A stretch of 64,000 nt of DNA from Bactericera cockerelli. Its lineage: Eukaryota; Arthropoda; Insecta; Hemiptera; Triozidae. This document shows positions 1 through 10,531 of this stretch, one piece after another. The position numbers and the translations under genes are program-made. The notes beneath the pieces were generated by a model. That model searched no databases and was not told where the DNA came from. It saw only the letters and a list, made by a program, of their open reading frames with translations. The stretch spans positions 4,028,962-4,092,961 of the forward strand of contig CM044966.1 of NCBI GenBank assembly GCA_024516035.1, in the 5' to 3' direction. Within the stretch, counting starts at the first letter, position 1; each line of letters begins with the position of its first letter.

Positions 1-1785
1 CGCGGCTATCTCCTCTTTTATCTTCTGGATATGTTTTTGGATGGCATTCATTTCATTCGCATTTAAATCAAGTCTAGAGAGAGCATCTGCATTGGTGTTG
101 GCTGTTCCTTTTTTATAAATTATCTCGTAATCGTACTCCTCTAGTCTCAATCGCCATCGGACCAATTTTGAACTTGGTTCCTTCATTGACATAAGCCACT
201 GCAATGGTCGATGGTCTGTTATTATTTTGAATCTGCGACCATATAGATACGGTCTAAAATACTGGGTGGCCCATACGATGGCCAACAATTCTTTTTCAGT
301 CGTGCTGTAGTTCTTCTCGTGATCATTAAGTGTGCGGCTGGCGTAAGCCACCGGTTTGTCGCTTCCCACTGTACCTTGGGAAAGAACGGCTCCTAACGCC
401 ACATTGCTGGCGTCAGTTGTGAGGATGAATTCTTTATTAAAATCTGGATATTGTAGAATGGGGTCATCCATCAATATGTTCTTACATTTTTCAAAGCATG
501 TTCTATATTCTGGGTCATCAATGTTAATTTTTGCTTTGAGTTTCAAACATTTAGTCATGGGCTTCGTAATTTTTGCAAAATCTTTGATAAATCGTCTGTA
601 ATAACCTAGAAGACCCAAAAAGCTTTTGATCTGTTTTTGAGTTTTCGGGATCGGGAAAATTTTAATAGCTTCTATCTTGTTGGGGTTTGGTTTCACTCCG
701 TCCTTAGTTACTATATGGCCCAAGTAGTCTACCTCTTTGCGTAGAAACTCCGACTTGTCCAGCTGGATTTTGAAATTGAATTCTTTAATTCTATTGAAAA
801 CCTTTCTTACATTATCTAAATGTTGTTGTAAGGACGTCCCAAAGATAATAATATCGTCGAGGTATACTAGACAACACTCGTTCACTAATCCCCTCAAAAT
901 ATCGTCCATCACACGTTGGAAAGTTGATGGTGAATTTTTCAGGCCCATCGGCATTCTCAAGTACTCGTAGTGGCCTGAATCCACTGTAAATGCCGTTTTT
1001 TCGATGCTGCCTTCATCCATTTCTATCTGGAGATATCCACTTGCCAGATCTAGCGTTGTGAAATATTGTGCTCGTCCGAGCTTATCGAGCAGGTCCGTTA
1101 TGTTAGGTATTGGGTATTTATCGCTTATGGTCTTATCGTTAAGCTTGCTATAATCAATCACAATTCTCCACTTCTTTTTGCCCGATGCATCTGCTTTCTT
1201 TGGAACAATCCATAATGGTGACGACCAGGGAGAATGTGATTTGCGGATAATGTTTTGATCTAACATCATAGCTATTTGTCTTCTTACTTCATCTTTGAGA
1301 AATTCCGGATAGCGATAAGGTCTTGTATAAACCGGTACTTCGTCAAACGTGTGGATCTTATGCTTGACTTCCATAGAGCATGTTAGGGGATTTCCGTCCA
1401 CATGAAATATTTCGCTGAACTCTTCCAATAAGTTTTGAAGCTTCTCTTTTTCCTCTTGATTCATATGATTGGTACGAATCATACTAAAATTGAATTTCAG
1501 GGAAGACTCATCGATGCTCATAGTATTTAGATTAGGTGATTGAACAATATCGAAATGAGTGAGTTCTTCCACAGTGATTGGTGTGGGCGTTAATGTAAAC
1601 TGTTGTTCCGTGGGATTTACTAATGTCCATATTGTTTTTCCATTTTTTACGTTCACTATGCCCTCATTTATGAAGCAGTGTCCAAAATCCCGTTTACGTA
1701 GTAGGGCTAATCCATTTTGTAGATTTTTTACATCAAGCTTAATAACTTGTTCACAAGTTGGTGTCTTGAAGTTGGAGTTTGATTG
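1..1785 (-). CDS. pol: Ty3/gypsy pol, reverse transcriptase and RNase H (partial, runs off the window)
   Basis: One minus-strand frame stays open from about 1785 to base 1 and reads as an LTR-retrotransposon polymerase. In order it shows an RT fingers segment, the palm motif YLDDI (about 865-880), the upstream segment GLKNSPSTFQRVMD (about 905-945), the connection motif FLGLLGYYRRF, then RNase H with TTDAS and TDHRPLQWL, and the trailing NTNADALSR typical of Ty3/gypsy. Integrase and the 3' LTR would lie left of base 1. RT copies the element's RNA into cDNA and RNase H removes the RNA strand. The frame is shifted relative to the protease remnant just upstream, so this is either a damaged copy or has an assembly indel. 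Motif order and gag style match the 17.6/297/gypsy group. I did not verify every codon. Confidence 0.9.
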
Positions 1786-2100
1786 AAATATTTTCATTCT
1801 TCAAAGTCTTAGTTTTAAAATCAACACAAAATTGTAATTTTTCCAAAATATCTACACCAATTAAACAATCAAAAAGTCCATGAAATTTGAATAAATGAAA
1901 TTTTAACTTTACAGAACTCTTAAAAATATCAAAAGAAGGAATCACAACACTGTATTTTTCGACACTTTTCCCGTGCGCCGTTCGTATTTCAAATTGATCT
2001 TCGCGAATATATTGATTGAAATATTAATTTGCGCTCCGGTTTCATGAAGGAGTTAGTGCTGGCACAATCTACCAGGACACGTAAATTTAGATCAGGGACA
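1751..2100 (-). pseudogene. Ty3/gypsy protease segment, frameshifted
   Basis: Between gag and RT the minus strand encodes a retropepsin-like segment in two frames. The first piece carries VDCASTNSF near 2040-2070, where the usual active site reads D-T/S-G. The second contains RTAHGKS and FDCLIGVDIL, the usual second half of the fold, and stops at 1751. At least two one-base shifts separate gag-proximal, distal and RT pieces. The glycine of the catalytic triad is alanine here, so the enzyme is probably inactive even apart from the frameshifts. Confidence 0.75.
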
Positions 2101-2137
2101 ACAAAGTATGGTAGTTTGTGTACATTGGTACTTACGT

Positions 2138-3298
2138 TTAGTAGTACTCCTGATTGTCCGAGGCTCCGAATCGAAAATCCTCGTTTTGAATTGTCTCATT
2201 GCCATAATCTTCTTCTGGCTGCATGATTTCCTCCTCTGCAATGGGTGGGTTGGGAGGGTAGTATTCCTCTGGGAACGGAATGGATCCTAATTCCACATTA
2301 TGTAAATTACTGCGGAGTGTCTGGGCGCTCATAGGCATTGGTTTCGGCAGGTTTCCTTCTTGTTTGTTCCAAACGTTTTGCCGTGAGGTTCCTGGAGTTT
2401 GTTGGTTTTGTTGATTTCGCCAGTTTGCACTGTTGCTACTGTTGAAGGTATTCTTTTGCTGGAAATTTCTGTTTTGGTTCCAGTTTTGTTGATTTTGATT
2501 CTGATTTTGGGAACGCTGAAAAGAGTTTCCTGTGTACTGGTTCGTCTGACGATTAGATGAATTTGGAGGGCATCTTGATGATGACGATTGATTTCCTCTG
2601 TAGTTCGCCTCCATCTGATATTCGTTAGTTAGAATATTGAGAGCATCATTAAGATCCTGCGGGTTTCTTGTTCTCATGATTGAACCCAATGGCTCTTTGA
2701 GGTTCCTAAGAAATGAGCGCAAACCGAGTTCGGCTACGTATTGTTTTATCTCACTCTTACCTGCAACATTGTGTGTGTCTACATAACTAGCATGTAAATT
2801 TATATATGTTTGAATTTTGGTGTGAAATTCATGTGCACTGAGGTTTCCTTGTCTCACGTTACACATTTCAAATACCAGGGTAAAACAATCTCTTTTATCC
2901 CCATAGGTATTTAGCAGCGCTTTTTTCAAATCATCCCAAGTTTCTAATGTGTAGCTACTAAGGTTCAGTTTTGCTTGCCCAGTGATTTTTGCTTTGATAT
3001 TTAGCATCAAACAAACATTTTGATAGTTGTCCGGGTTTTGTGTGTCATAGAAATGAGTAACTAGACTTTCGCACACCCGTATAAAGTCTGGGAGGAGTTG
3101 AACCTCCCCCGAGAAATTCGGAATCATGTTAAGATAATGTTCTTTTAGTTCAGGAGGCGCCATAGCGCTGTTATTTATTTCAAAATTATTGAATAAATTA
3201 ATTAAAGTTTCTTCGATTTCTAAATCACGATGTAGGTATTCGTTACCCAAAAATAAATCACCAGCTTCAGAATTCGATTCTGAATGGACAGTATTCAA
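2138..3298 (-). CDS. gag: Ty3/gypsy Gag (386 aa)
   Basis: Intact 386-residue minus-strand frame that would form the particle shell of the gypsy element. An acidic N-terminus is followed by a helical capsid-like region (about residues 50-240, with IPNFSGE, TWDDLKKALL and LNDALNIL), then an Asn/Gln-rich tail (about 240-320). No CCHC zinc knuckle is visible, which fits gypsy/17.6-type Gags. The following pol frame is shifted by -1 relative to gag at the gag stop (2138-2140), so expression by -1 frameshifting is likely. The ATG at 3298 was chosen because it opens the frame close to the leader. The element's own leader and primer-binding site lie upstream (higher coordinates). Confidence 0.8.
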   Translation of the reverse strand: MNTVHSESNSEAGDLFLGNEYLHRDLEIEETLINLFNNFEINNSAMAPPELKEHYLNMIPNFSGEVQLLPDFIRVCESLVTHFYDTQNPDNYQNVCLMLNIKAKITGQAKLNLSSYTLETWDDLKKALLNTYGDKRDCFTLVFEMCNVRQGNLSAHEFHTKIQTYINLHASYVDTHNVAGKSEIKQYVAELGLRSFLRNLKEPLGSIMRTRNPQDLNDALNILTNEYQMEANYRGNQSSSSRCPPNSSNRQTNQYTGNSFQRSQNQNQNQQNWNQNRNFQQKNTFNSSNSANWRNQQNQQTPGTSRQNVWNKQEGNLPKPMPMSAQTLRSNLHNVELGSIPFPEEYYPPNPPIAEEEIMQPEEDYGNETIQNEDFRFGASDNQEYY

Positions 3299-3760
3299 AT
3301 CGCTTTCACTACTAGAAATACTAGAAGCCGTTTTGAAATTAATTGATGGTACAATTATTTAATTGTACACTTTTTTAAATTAAAATATTATGAAAGATTA
3401 TAGAGAAATATATTTAATAACTAAAATCATAAAGATGCAGATATTGAAAACCTTTGAATAAAGAAATAAAATAATAATTCTTACAACAAGAAAATGATCC
3501 TCCTCATATACTGCATAGTCTGCATCACCGCACTTGACTTGGGTCGCTACGCTGGGTCCGGTCCTGCACTCATGCGACTCACTGATTTCCGCTCAGTTGA
3601 AGAATCACAGGTTGAGCTCAGGCACTACGATGTATTGGGAACTAGATGTATCCAATGGAAGTAACAGATGAATGAAATGGGAAGATCCTCCGTAGAGATG
3701 TGATATAGGTTCTTTCTGGATCCTTTCGTCTGGAAATTTGCACTTTCCAAAACTTAAAAA

Positions 3761-3779
3761 AATCCTACCGACTGCGCCA
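3761..3779 (-). other. Primer-binding site for tRNA-Ser
   Basis: On the minus strand the 19 bases starting TGGCGCAGTCGGTAGG are the complement of CCA plus the 3' end of insect tRNA-Ser (recalled sequence ending CCTACCGACTGCG). The site sits one base from the LTR edge, as expected for minus-strand cDNA priming. tRNA-Ser priming is known for the 17.6/297/ZAM group. Confidence 0.85.
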
Positions 3780-4400
3780 ATTAAGTGGGAGAACTGTGGG
3801 TTTAGGTTTTTAAAAAGGTTTATTTATTTTCCCAAGAACTTAAATTAAGTATTAACTTTAATGTATAATAAAATAATAAAGAAATAAACGTTATTTCCAA
3901 AGCACTATGATAATATTACGATCTCATTTACGCTGAGATCTAGATACTTGTAAGATTGAGTGCTGAACAGAGACTGACTCAAGCTGATCGAAAACAATAG
4001 AACAATAGACAATGGTAATGCCGAGTCAGCATTACTGGGAGGCATAACTTATATATTTTCATTATCTGTAATATCTTCTTGTATTTTATTTTCGTTCACA
4101 TTCTTATCACCTGCAATATCTTCTCAATATGCAATAGCTTCTCTTGTTTAGCTCATTATCTCATCTACAATATATTCTTTTAGATTACTTTCATTCTCAT
4201 AATCGATAATATTATCTTCTTTTATTTTATTTTATTCACATCATCTGCAATAGTTTCTTTTAATTTATTTACATTATAATCCCCATCATTTGCAATATCT
4301 TCTTCTATTTTATTTCATTTTCATCCACTACGTCTGCAATATCTTCTTTTATTTTATTCTCTCCAAGTAGTTTCTCCACATTTTCAAAAGTAGTACAAAC
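3780..4400 (-). mobile_element. 5' LTR of the gypsy element (outer edge uncertain)
   Basis: The inner edge is fixed by the primer-binding site. Reading the minus strand, a TATATAAG box lies at 4048-4055 with a candidate transcription start some 25-30 bases downstream, and AATAAA signals lie at about 3819-3828. The U3 part (about 4060-4375) is built from degenerate repeats around TGCAATATCTTC plus T-rich spacers. The partner LTR is outside the window, so the left boundary in element terms cannot be set exactly; 4400 is approximate. Confidence 0.6.
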
Positions 4401-4439
4401 AATAGACAGAAGCAATCAGCCACTCAAATTTTCTCTCGC

Positions 4440-5245
4440 TACACTTCAGCTATTTCCATCTCTCTCTTTCTCTCTCTCTCTCATTCTCACGTCATCCTCT
4501 TTCTCTTCCACACATTCTCCAGATATCTATCTTTCTCTCTCTCATCCTTCTGATACATTTCTCTCTCTGTCTCTTCCACACATCCTCTTGATACATTTTC
4601 ATTTCATTCCCTTCTCTTCACAAATCCTTTGTTTTCTATTTAAAATTTTCCTTCTTCTCATCCACGAAACCCACATAGTTTTAAACCTCTCTCGCTCTCT
4701 CTCTTTCTCTCTCTCTCTCTCGCTCTCTCTCTCTTTCGCTCTCTCTAACTCCTTCTCTCTTCCACACATCCTTGAGTCTTTTCTTTCTTTTTCTGTCTCT
4801 GTATCTCTTTATCCATCTACTTCTATATCTATCTCTCTCTTTCTCTTTTTCTTTCTTTCTCTTTCTCATTCTCTTTCTCTTCTCTTTCTCACGCTCTCTC
4901 TGTCTCTCTCACTCTTTCGCGCTCTCTCTCTCTCCTTTCTGTCTTTTCCACACATCCTTCTAATTCATTTTCATTTAAAAATCCTACTCTTTTCCTTCTC
5001 ATCATCCATACATTTTCATTCAACACATCCTTCCTTCTCCTCCATGACACTCATGTTTTCAACCTCCACTTCCTTTTTCAACACATCCAGTTCGTCTATA
5101 ACCAACTCTTCCTTTGCATACATTATTTTCAAAAAATTCACTCCATTCTATCCGATTTCTTCTTCCTCTTCTTTTCTATACTTTTCTTCATACATTATTC
5201 TCACAAATTTTCACATCTCCGATTTCTTCGTTCTCTCTCTCTCTC
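4440..5245. repeat. CT-rich simple sequence
   Basis: Interrupted (CT)n/(CTTT)n tract, almost pure pyrimidine on the plus strand between 4690 and 4945 and more degenerate to 5245. Long open frames here are composition artefacts. Confidence 0.9.
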
Positions 5246-5551
5246 TTTCTTCCATATTTCATTGTAATTGCATTTCCTTTCTGCGAATATTTCGCATGTT
5301 TTTCCGTTTTGAAATTGCATGCCATTGTAGTATTTGCATTCAAGAGTAAGTGAATGAGAGAGATAGAAATAAAAAGAAAAAAGCGAGTATGATTTTTGAT
5401 ACATGAAAAAACAATTAAAATACGTTTTATAAAAAATATTAATTGAACAACCTGATTCAAATAATTCTATTGAAAAATGTTTTAGAATTTTTTTATATAA
5501 AAAATTGTAATTTTTTTTGTAAAAAATTCAGAATAATAATAATAATACAGA

Positions 5552-5680
5552 TTGTGTTGGATCGACGGTGTCACGACAGATCTTCAAACAATGGGGATTA
5601 CAGGATGGTGTTCACTTGCCAGGGACAGAAGATGTTGGAGGCAGATTGCGGAGCAGGCCAAAGCCCACACCGGGCTGTAG
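5552..5680 (+). pseudogene. LINE reverse-transcriptase C-terminal fragment
   Basis: A 42-codon frame ending in TAG at 5678-5680 reads WIDGVTTDL, then [21 protein letters not shown]. This is the typical C-terminus of an insect non-LTR retrotransposon polyprotein (small basic domain after the thumb). Everything 5' is missing, as in 5'-truncated LINE insertions. The clade cannot be assigned from so short a piece. Confidence 0.6.
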
Positions 5681-5740
5681 CGCCATTTGGTAAGGTAAGT
5701 AATAAAAATACAGAATAATAAAATTATTGCCTTTTTTTTA

Positions 5741-5921
5741 CTGCCCAATTAGAGGACTATTAAGTCCCATTATACCAACAGTAAGCCCAAGACATATTAT
5801 AATGTTGTAAAAATCCTAAATGAGAGATTAACTTGTCATGTCCCGTCTGGATTTCGAACCCACGACTTCTGGAATCTCTGGATTCACAGAGTGCCGCCTT
5901 TACCACTAAGCTACCGGGACA
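5741..5921 (-). mobile_element. tRNA-derived SINE, family S1
   Basis: Reading the minus strand, a tRNA-like head begins GTCCCGGTAGC, with an A-box-like TAGCTTAGTGG and a B-box-like GGTTCGAA, followed by CATGACAAGTTA, a body ending in a GTCTTGGGCTTACTG segment and a tail resembling the end of LINE-1 (33441-33486). Other S1 copies: 16893-17100, 17110-17605 (interrupted), 18440-18545, 26985-27107. Confidence 0.8.
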
Positions 5922-5984
5922 CAAAAATGTTATAGAATGAAAAAAATATGTACAATTTACTGATGCGACCCTTGTGATGCATAT

Positions 5985-6207
5985 TCAAAACCTTGGTCCT
6001 TGAGACGAAGGACAGACGCGCCGGGGAATATTTCAGGCAAAGGCCTAGTTTCGCTGTTCAGAGAGGTAATGTTGCCTCAGTGCTGAGCACACTGCCTCGG
6101 GAAGATGTCCTTGGAGAAGTGTTTTATGTATTGTGAATACTGAATATATTTCACGTCGTGATAATATGACTTTGAACTAAAGCGACGTTAAAACCAAAAA
6201 AAATTAC
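5985..6207 (+). mobile_element. SINE-like repeat with the 5S-SINE type tail
   Basis: The last 70 bases (CGTCGTGATAATATGAC, then AGCGACGTTAAAACC and an A run) match the tail of the 5S-derived SINE at 17279-17529. The 5' part is not recognisably 5S-like, so this is a diverged copy or a different head on the same tail. Confidence 0.5.
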
Positions 6208-6429
6208 ATTATATTTTAACTACTATCTTAATAAAGTGGCTGTATGGGAGTGTATGGGGTTATTTTTTTCCCCACTGCCAGTCCTAAAAAAAAACTACTA
6301 TCTTATATAAACAAAACTTGAGTAGGACTGGCTCATAATATTCATAGCAACCTATAAAAAAGGCTTTTTTTAAAATGAATGTTTATTTAAAGAGATGTCT
6401 GTAGCATTTTTCCCTAGAGACTTTTTTTT

Positions 6430-6570
6430 ATACATAATAATAATACTCTTAAGTGGAAGGTAACCACCAGGCGAGGTTAATGCACGAAGCGTTTTCTACC
6501 TAGCCCTCAGAGTCTTATTATTATGTGGTCAACCCTCGGCCGAGGTGTTTCATGCGCTTTCTAGTGAAAT
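6430..6570 (-). repeat. Dispersed SINE tail repeat
   Basis: A segment containing GGTAACCACCAGGCGAGGTTAATGC (split here: GGTAACCACCAGG, CGAGGTTAATGC) recurs at 18585-18670 and, in opposite orientation, at 45770-45850. It is probably the 3' part of one SINE family. Confidence 0.55.
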
Positions 6571-6599
6571 ATAACTCGAAGAAAAAATAATGATAAAAT

Positions 6600-7138
6600 T
6601 GTAGAAAACGGTATAAAAATTGGGATGGGAGAGAGAAAAAGGAATGGAGAGAATGAGTGAGATGGCGGGGAGGGAGCAGAGACAGGGGAAGTTAGAGAGA
6701 GAAAAGGAGAGTGTGAGAGAGAAATATGGAGAGGGAAGGAGAGGTGAATTGAAAAGGAGAGAATAAGTGGGAGAGAGAGAAAGGGAGAGAGAGTGAGAGA
6801 AAGAGAGAGTGTGATAGAGAAATATGGAGAGGGAAGGAGAGGTGAATTGAAAAGGAGAGAATAAGTGGGAGAGAGAGAAAGGGAGAGAGAGTGAGAGAAA
6901 GAGAGAGTGTGATAGAGAAATATGGAGAGGGAAGGAGAGGTGAATTGAAAAGGAGAGAATGAGTGGGAGAGAGATAGAGAGAGAGACAGGGAGATAGAGA
7001 GAGAGAGACAGACGACAGAACTATGGAGAATGAAGGAGAAGTGAAAAGAAAGCGAGAGAATGGGTGGAGAGAGAGAGAAAGAGAGACAGTGAGTGAGAGA
7101 GAGGGATTTAGGACGAGAGAAGGAGAGAGAGAGAGAAT

Positions 7139-7180
<42 letters not shown>

Positions 7181-7205
7181 GACGAGAGAGAGAGAGAGAC
7201 AGAAT
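6600..7205. repeat. GA-rich tract with about 115-bp higher-order repeats
   Basis: Nearly pure purine on the plus strand. Within 6715-6975 a longer unit (beginning AGAGAAATATGGAGAGGG) recurs three times at about 115-bp spacing, so this is more than a dinucleotide run. Confidence 0.85.
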
Positions 7206-7344
7206 GTTTACTGAACCTGTCAAAATGTCAAAAAATGAATATATTGAAATGGCGGGAATAGATATTAATGGGGCATAACCATACACAGCAGTGCTAATAT
7301 TAATAGAATCCTGAAATATGTAGTTAAGTTTTTTTTTTAGTAGA

Positions 7345-7505
7345 ATTATTATCTGACTTGGTAGTAGGGTGTAGCTGACTTGGTAGAAGGGTTTACCTGA
7401 CTTGGTAGTAGGGTTTATCTGACTTGGTAGAAGGGTTTAGCTGACTTGGTAGTGGGGTCTATCTGACTTGGTAGTTGGGTTTATCTCACTTGGTATATTC
7501 ATTAC
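7345..7505. repeat. 22-bp minisatellite
   Basis: Six to seven copies of a unit reading CTGACTTGGTAGTAGGGTTT with small variations, ending just before the scaffold gap. Confidence 0.8.
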
Positions 7506-7519
7506 AGTTTATTTAAATA

Positions 7520-7619
7520 NNNNNNNNNNNNNNNNNNNNNNNNNNNNNNNNNNNNNNNNNNNNNNNNNNNNNNNNNNNNNNNNNNNNNNNNNNNNNNNNN
7601 NNNNNNNNNNNNNNNNNNN
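7520..7619. other. Assembly gap (100 N)
   Basis: Exactly 100 N, the conventional size for a gap of unknown length. It joins a 22-bp array to a different 44-bp array, so true distance and order here are not established. Confidence 1.
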
Positions 7620-8335
7620 CTGAGAAACAGGAGACCAGCCTAAGAAACAGGATTTATGTCAAGCTAAAAAACAGGATTCCGGCCTAAAAAACAGGATTTA
7701 TGTCAAGCTCAGAAACAGGAGACTGGCCTAATAAACAGGATTTATGTCAAGCTCAGAAACAGGAGACCGGCCTAAGAAACAGGATTTATGTCAAGCTAAG
7801 AAACAAGATTCCGGCCTAAGAAACAGGACTTATGTCAATCTCAGAAACAGGAGACCGGCCTAAGAAACAGGATTTATGTCAAGCTAAGAAACAGGATTCC
7901 GGCCTAAGAAACAGGATTTATGTCAAGCTGAGAAACAGGAGACTGGCCTAATAAACAGGATTTATGTCAAGCTCAGAAACAGGAGACCGGCCTAAGAAAC
8001 AGGATTTATGTCAAGCTAAGAAACAAGATTCCGGCCTAAGAAACAGGACTTATGTCAATCTCAGAAACAGGAGACCGGCCTAAGAAACAGGATTTATGTC
8101 AAGCTAAGAAACAGGATTCCGGCCTAAGAAACAGGATTTATGTCAAGCTGAGAAACAGGATTCCGGCCTAAGAAACAGGATTTATGTCAAGCTAAGAAAC
8201 AGGATTCCAACCTAAAGAAACAGGATTTATGTCAAGCTAAGAAACAGGATTCCGGCCTAAGAAACAGGATTTATGTCAAGCTAAGGAACAGGATTCCGGC
8301 CTAAGAAACAGGATTTATGTCAAGCTAAGCCAGAC
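7620..8335. repeat. 44-bp minisatellite, about 16 units
   Basis: The unit combines a 24-base half (CAGGATTTATGTCAAGCTAAGAAA, given as CAGGATTTATG plus TCAAGCTAAGAAA) and a related 20-base half (CAGGATTCCGGCCTAAGAAA). Variants such as GAGACCGG alternate in blocks, giving a higher-order pattern. Confidence 0.9.
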
Positions 8336-8539
8336 AGCCAGGCACGCACTCAAATCAGAGTTTCAACCAATGACAGCACAATATTGATTGAGTTAAGGGA
8401 TGGTGTCCACTATAATTAAATCTAATCCTGATTTATAAGGCGGACCTTTTTTTGTGTAAAAAAAGGTAAGTGTGCCCAGGAACCGCTTTCGCATTACTTC
8501 AGGGCACTTTACCTTTACATCCATACCATTCTAGAAACG

Positions 8540-9235
8540 GAAAATTTCGGTCAAAAATTTCCTCTCCGGTCGGGATTCAAACCCACAACCTCCGGGTCAG
8601 TAAATCTTAACCACTGAGTCACGGAGGTCAGATATAATGCGGACCTAATACGTCGGGCTATAGTACGCTAGGATTCGTTTCAACTTCGCCTTGAGGGATT
8701 GTCTGGCTTATACAAAACTAGCGGGCTGTCGCTCGCTTTGCGGGCCGAGGCATGGCCGTGAAAGCAAAAAGTCCTTTTTCGCCAATGGCAGGTGTTGTAG
8801 TAGGAATTTCGAAAAATCCCGTCTTATTGCACATCTAGACTATAAGACAAAGCTACCTACCAAATTTCAGCTTCCTAGGACTTACCAGTTCGGAGAAACA
8901 GTGATGATCAGTTAGTCAGTCAGTGACTTTGACATTTATAAATTAAGATTTAATCTGTCCCGGTAGCTGAGTGGTGAAGGTGGCACTACGTAAATCCAGA
9001 GATTCCAGAGGTCGCGGGTTCGAAACCGTATCTGCTACCCAAAATAACCTCATCCAGTCTGGGTAGGGCCGGAAATGCCAGGCCTCACGTGTTTTCCGAA
9101 CGACACCGGGGATCGAACTCGGGATCTCTGGACTACGGGCAGAAGTTTCAACCGTCACACCACGGAGGCTGGCAAAGGAAGGAAAAATTTCTGCCCTGCT
9201 GGGGATCGAACCCAGTAGGGCAGGAATTTTTTAAG
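8540..9235. repeat. Cluster of tRNA-like SINE fragments
   Basis: Several B-box-bearing pieces lie side by side: minus strand near 8565-8630 (GGGATTCAAACCC), plus strand 8955-9040 (CCCGGTAGCTGAGTGG, then GGTTCGAAACC), minus strand 9105-9175 (GGGGATCGAACTC) and a fragment near 9195-9230. None folds as a credible full tRNA by eye. 8690-8940 is a dispersed repeat ending in GTCAGTCAGTGAC; no gene is seen in it. Confidence 0.6.
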
Positions 9236-9369
9236 TTTAATTTTTTTTTTTAAAAATCCGGGGTTTAGTGACAGAGAATGCCTAAGGCATTAACTTCGCC
9301 CCAGGTTACAAAACAATTGTAATTAAAAATTAATTATTTTTTTTTGTACATATTTTTTAATTTTTTTTT

Positions 9370-9759
9370 TAATTGAATGGGTGAGTAGAAGAACCAGGAA
9401 TGTCTAAAATCGACTTTTCAGGAAAGCTGAAATAAGATTTGTGTTATTTTTGCTTTCCTGAAGCTAATGAGTATAATAAAATTAAATTTTACATTCCTTG
9501 TTATTGGACAAGATTCTCACAACTAGGTACTAATACCGCTAGCAAAAGTGGTCAGTGATTTTGTTACATTCCTTGTTTTACATCAGATTTTTTTTCCGCT
9601 TCCCCCACTTTAAAATAATAAAAAAAATATACTTTTAAGGGGTATTTCTCCTTCATATTCACAGAGATGATAGAAAAGAGTACATTCCTTCTTATTTTAC
9701 GAAGAAAAAAAAATTGATTTTTGACATTCCTGGTTCTTCTACTCACCCATTCAATTATT
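9370..9759. mobile_element. MITE-like element with about 45-bp inverted ends
   Basis: Left end TAATTGAATGGGTGAGTAG is matched in inverse by CTACTCACCCATTCAATTA at the right. Homology continues through AAGAACCAGGAATGTC on both sides. The interior repeats ACATTCCTTGTT-like words and has no coding potential. Both ends carry TA, consistent with insertion at TA. Confidence 0.7.
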
Positions 9760-10200
9760 GTTATTAATTCTTTGTTGTTGATTGATTTGTAAAAATAAAT
9801 AAAGTGTAAATAAATAAATAAACCGTGCGTGCAACCCTAGTGCGCTTCAACACTCTCCCAAGTGGTGAAAAATAAATAAATGACTACGATAAATAAATAA
9901 ATGACTAGGTTTAATAGAATAAATAAATAACAATGATTAACAAAAATAAATAAACAAATAACAATAAATAAATGACAACCTTCTAGGATTAATAAAATAA
10001 ATAAATAACAAAATAGAAAACAACAACATTAAAAATATTTACAGGAAAAGCAACTGAAGTAGAAAAATAAAAAATAAACTTGCATTAACCCGTGAGTGGA
10101 AGAAAATAAGAGTTAAAGAGAAAAAAGAGTGGTGTGGTGTAGAGAAAAAAAATCTAACATATTTATTTTCCCGTTTTAGGGCGATTTTTCGTAAAATATT
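9760..10200. other. AT-rich spacer with AATAAA-type simple repeats
   Basis: Imperfect (AAAT)n, mainly AAATAAATAAATG units between 9795 and 10015. I see no gene. Confidence 0.6.
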
Positions 10201-10206
10201 TTCTTA

Positions 10207-10460
10207 GTTGTATTAGATGTACATGAATATATCAGAATATACCTGGACAGCTGTTTCGAGCTTATTGACACTCATCAGCAGGTAATAGTTCTAAATATCC
10301 ATGCCATCAAAACTAACCTCTCTATTTTAATCAGTATAAACAGAAAAGTAAGAAGTTGTACTAGATCTACATGAATATCAGAACATACCTGGACAGCTGT
10401 TTTCGAGCTTATTTGTTCTCATCAGCAGGTAATAGTTCTGAATATCCATGCCATCAAAGA
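10207..10460 (+). repeat. Tandem pair of a dispersed 148-bp repeat
   Basis: GTTGTATTAGATGTACATG at 10207 recurs 148 bases later at 10355, each copy carrying ACCTGGACAGCTGTTT and CATCAGCAGGTAATAGTTC. Related copies: a tandem pair at 34796-34965 (145-bp spacing), single inverted copies at 26795-26920 and about 16597-16662. Confidence 0.8.
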
Positions 10461-10531
10461 AAACAATAATTTAGAAAGCTAGACGAAAATCTTGATTCTA
10501 CCAGTTTAAACTGTCTTTTAGGTGTCCACGA

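Noticed and set aside
4588..7286. Ser/Leu- and Arg/Glu-rich frames of 60-250 codons
   Set aside because: Composition artefacts of CT and GA tracts; no start context or homology.
7620..8335. Possible CRISPR-like array
   Set aside because: Units are contiguous, with no unique spacers; the genome is eukaryotic. The same holds for the 38-, 44- and 45-bp arrays.
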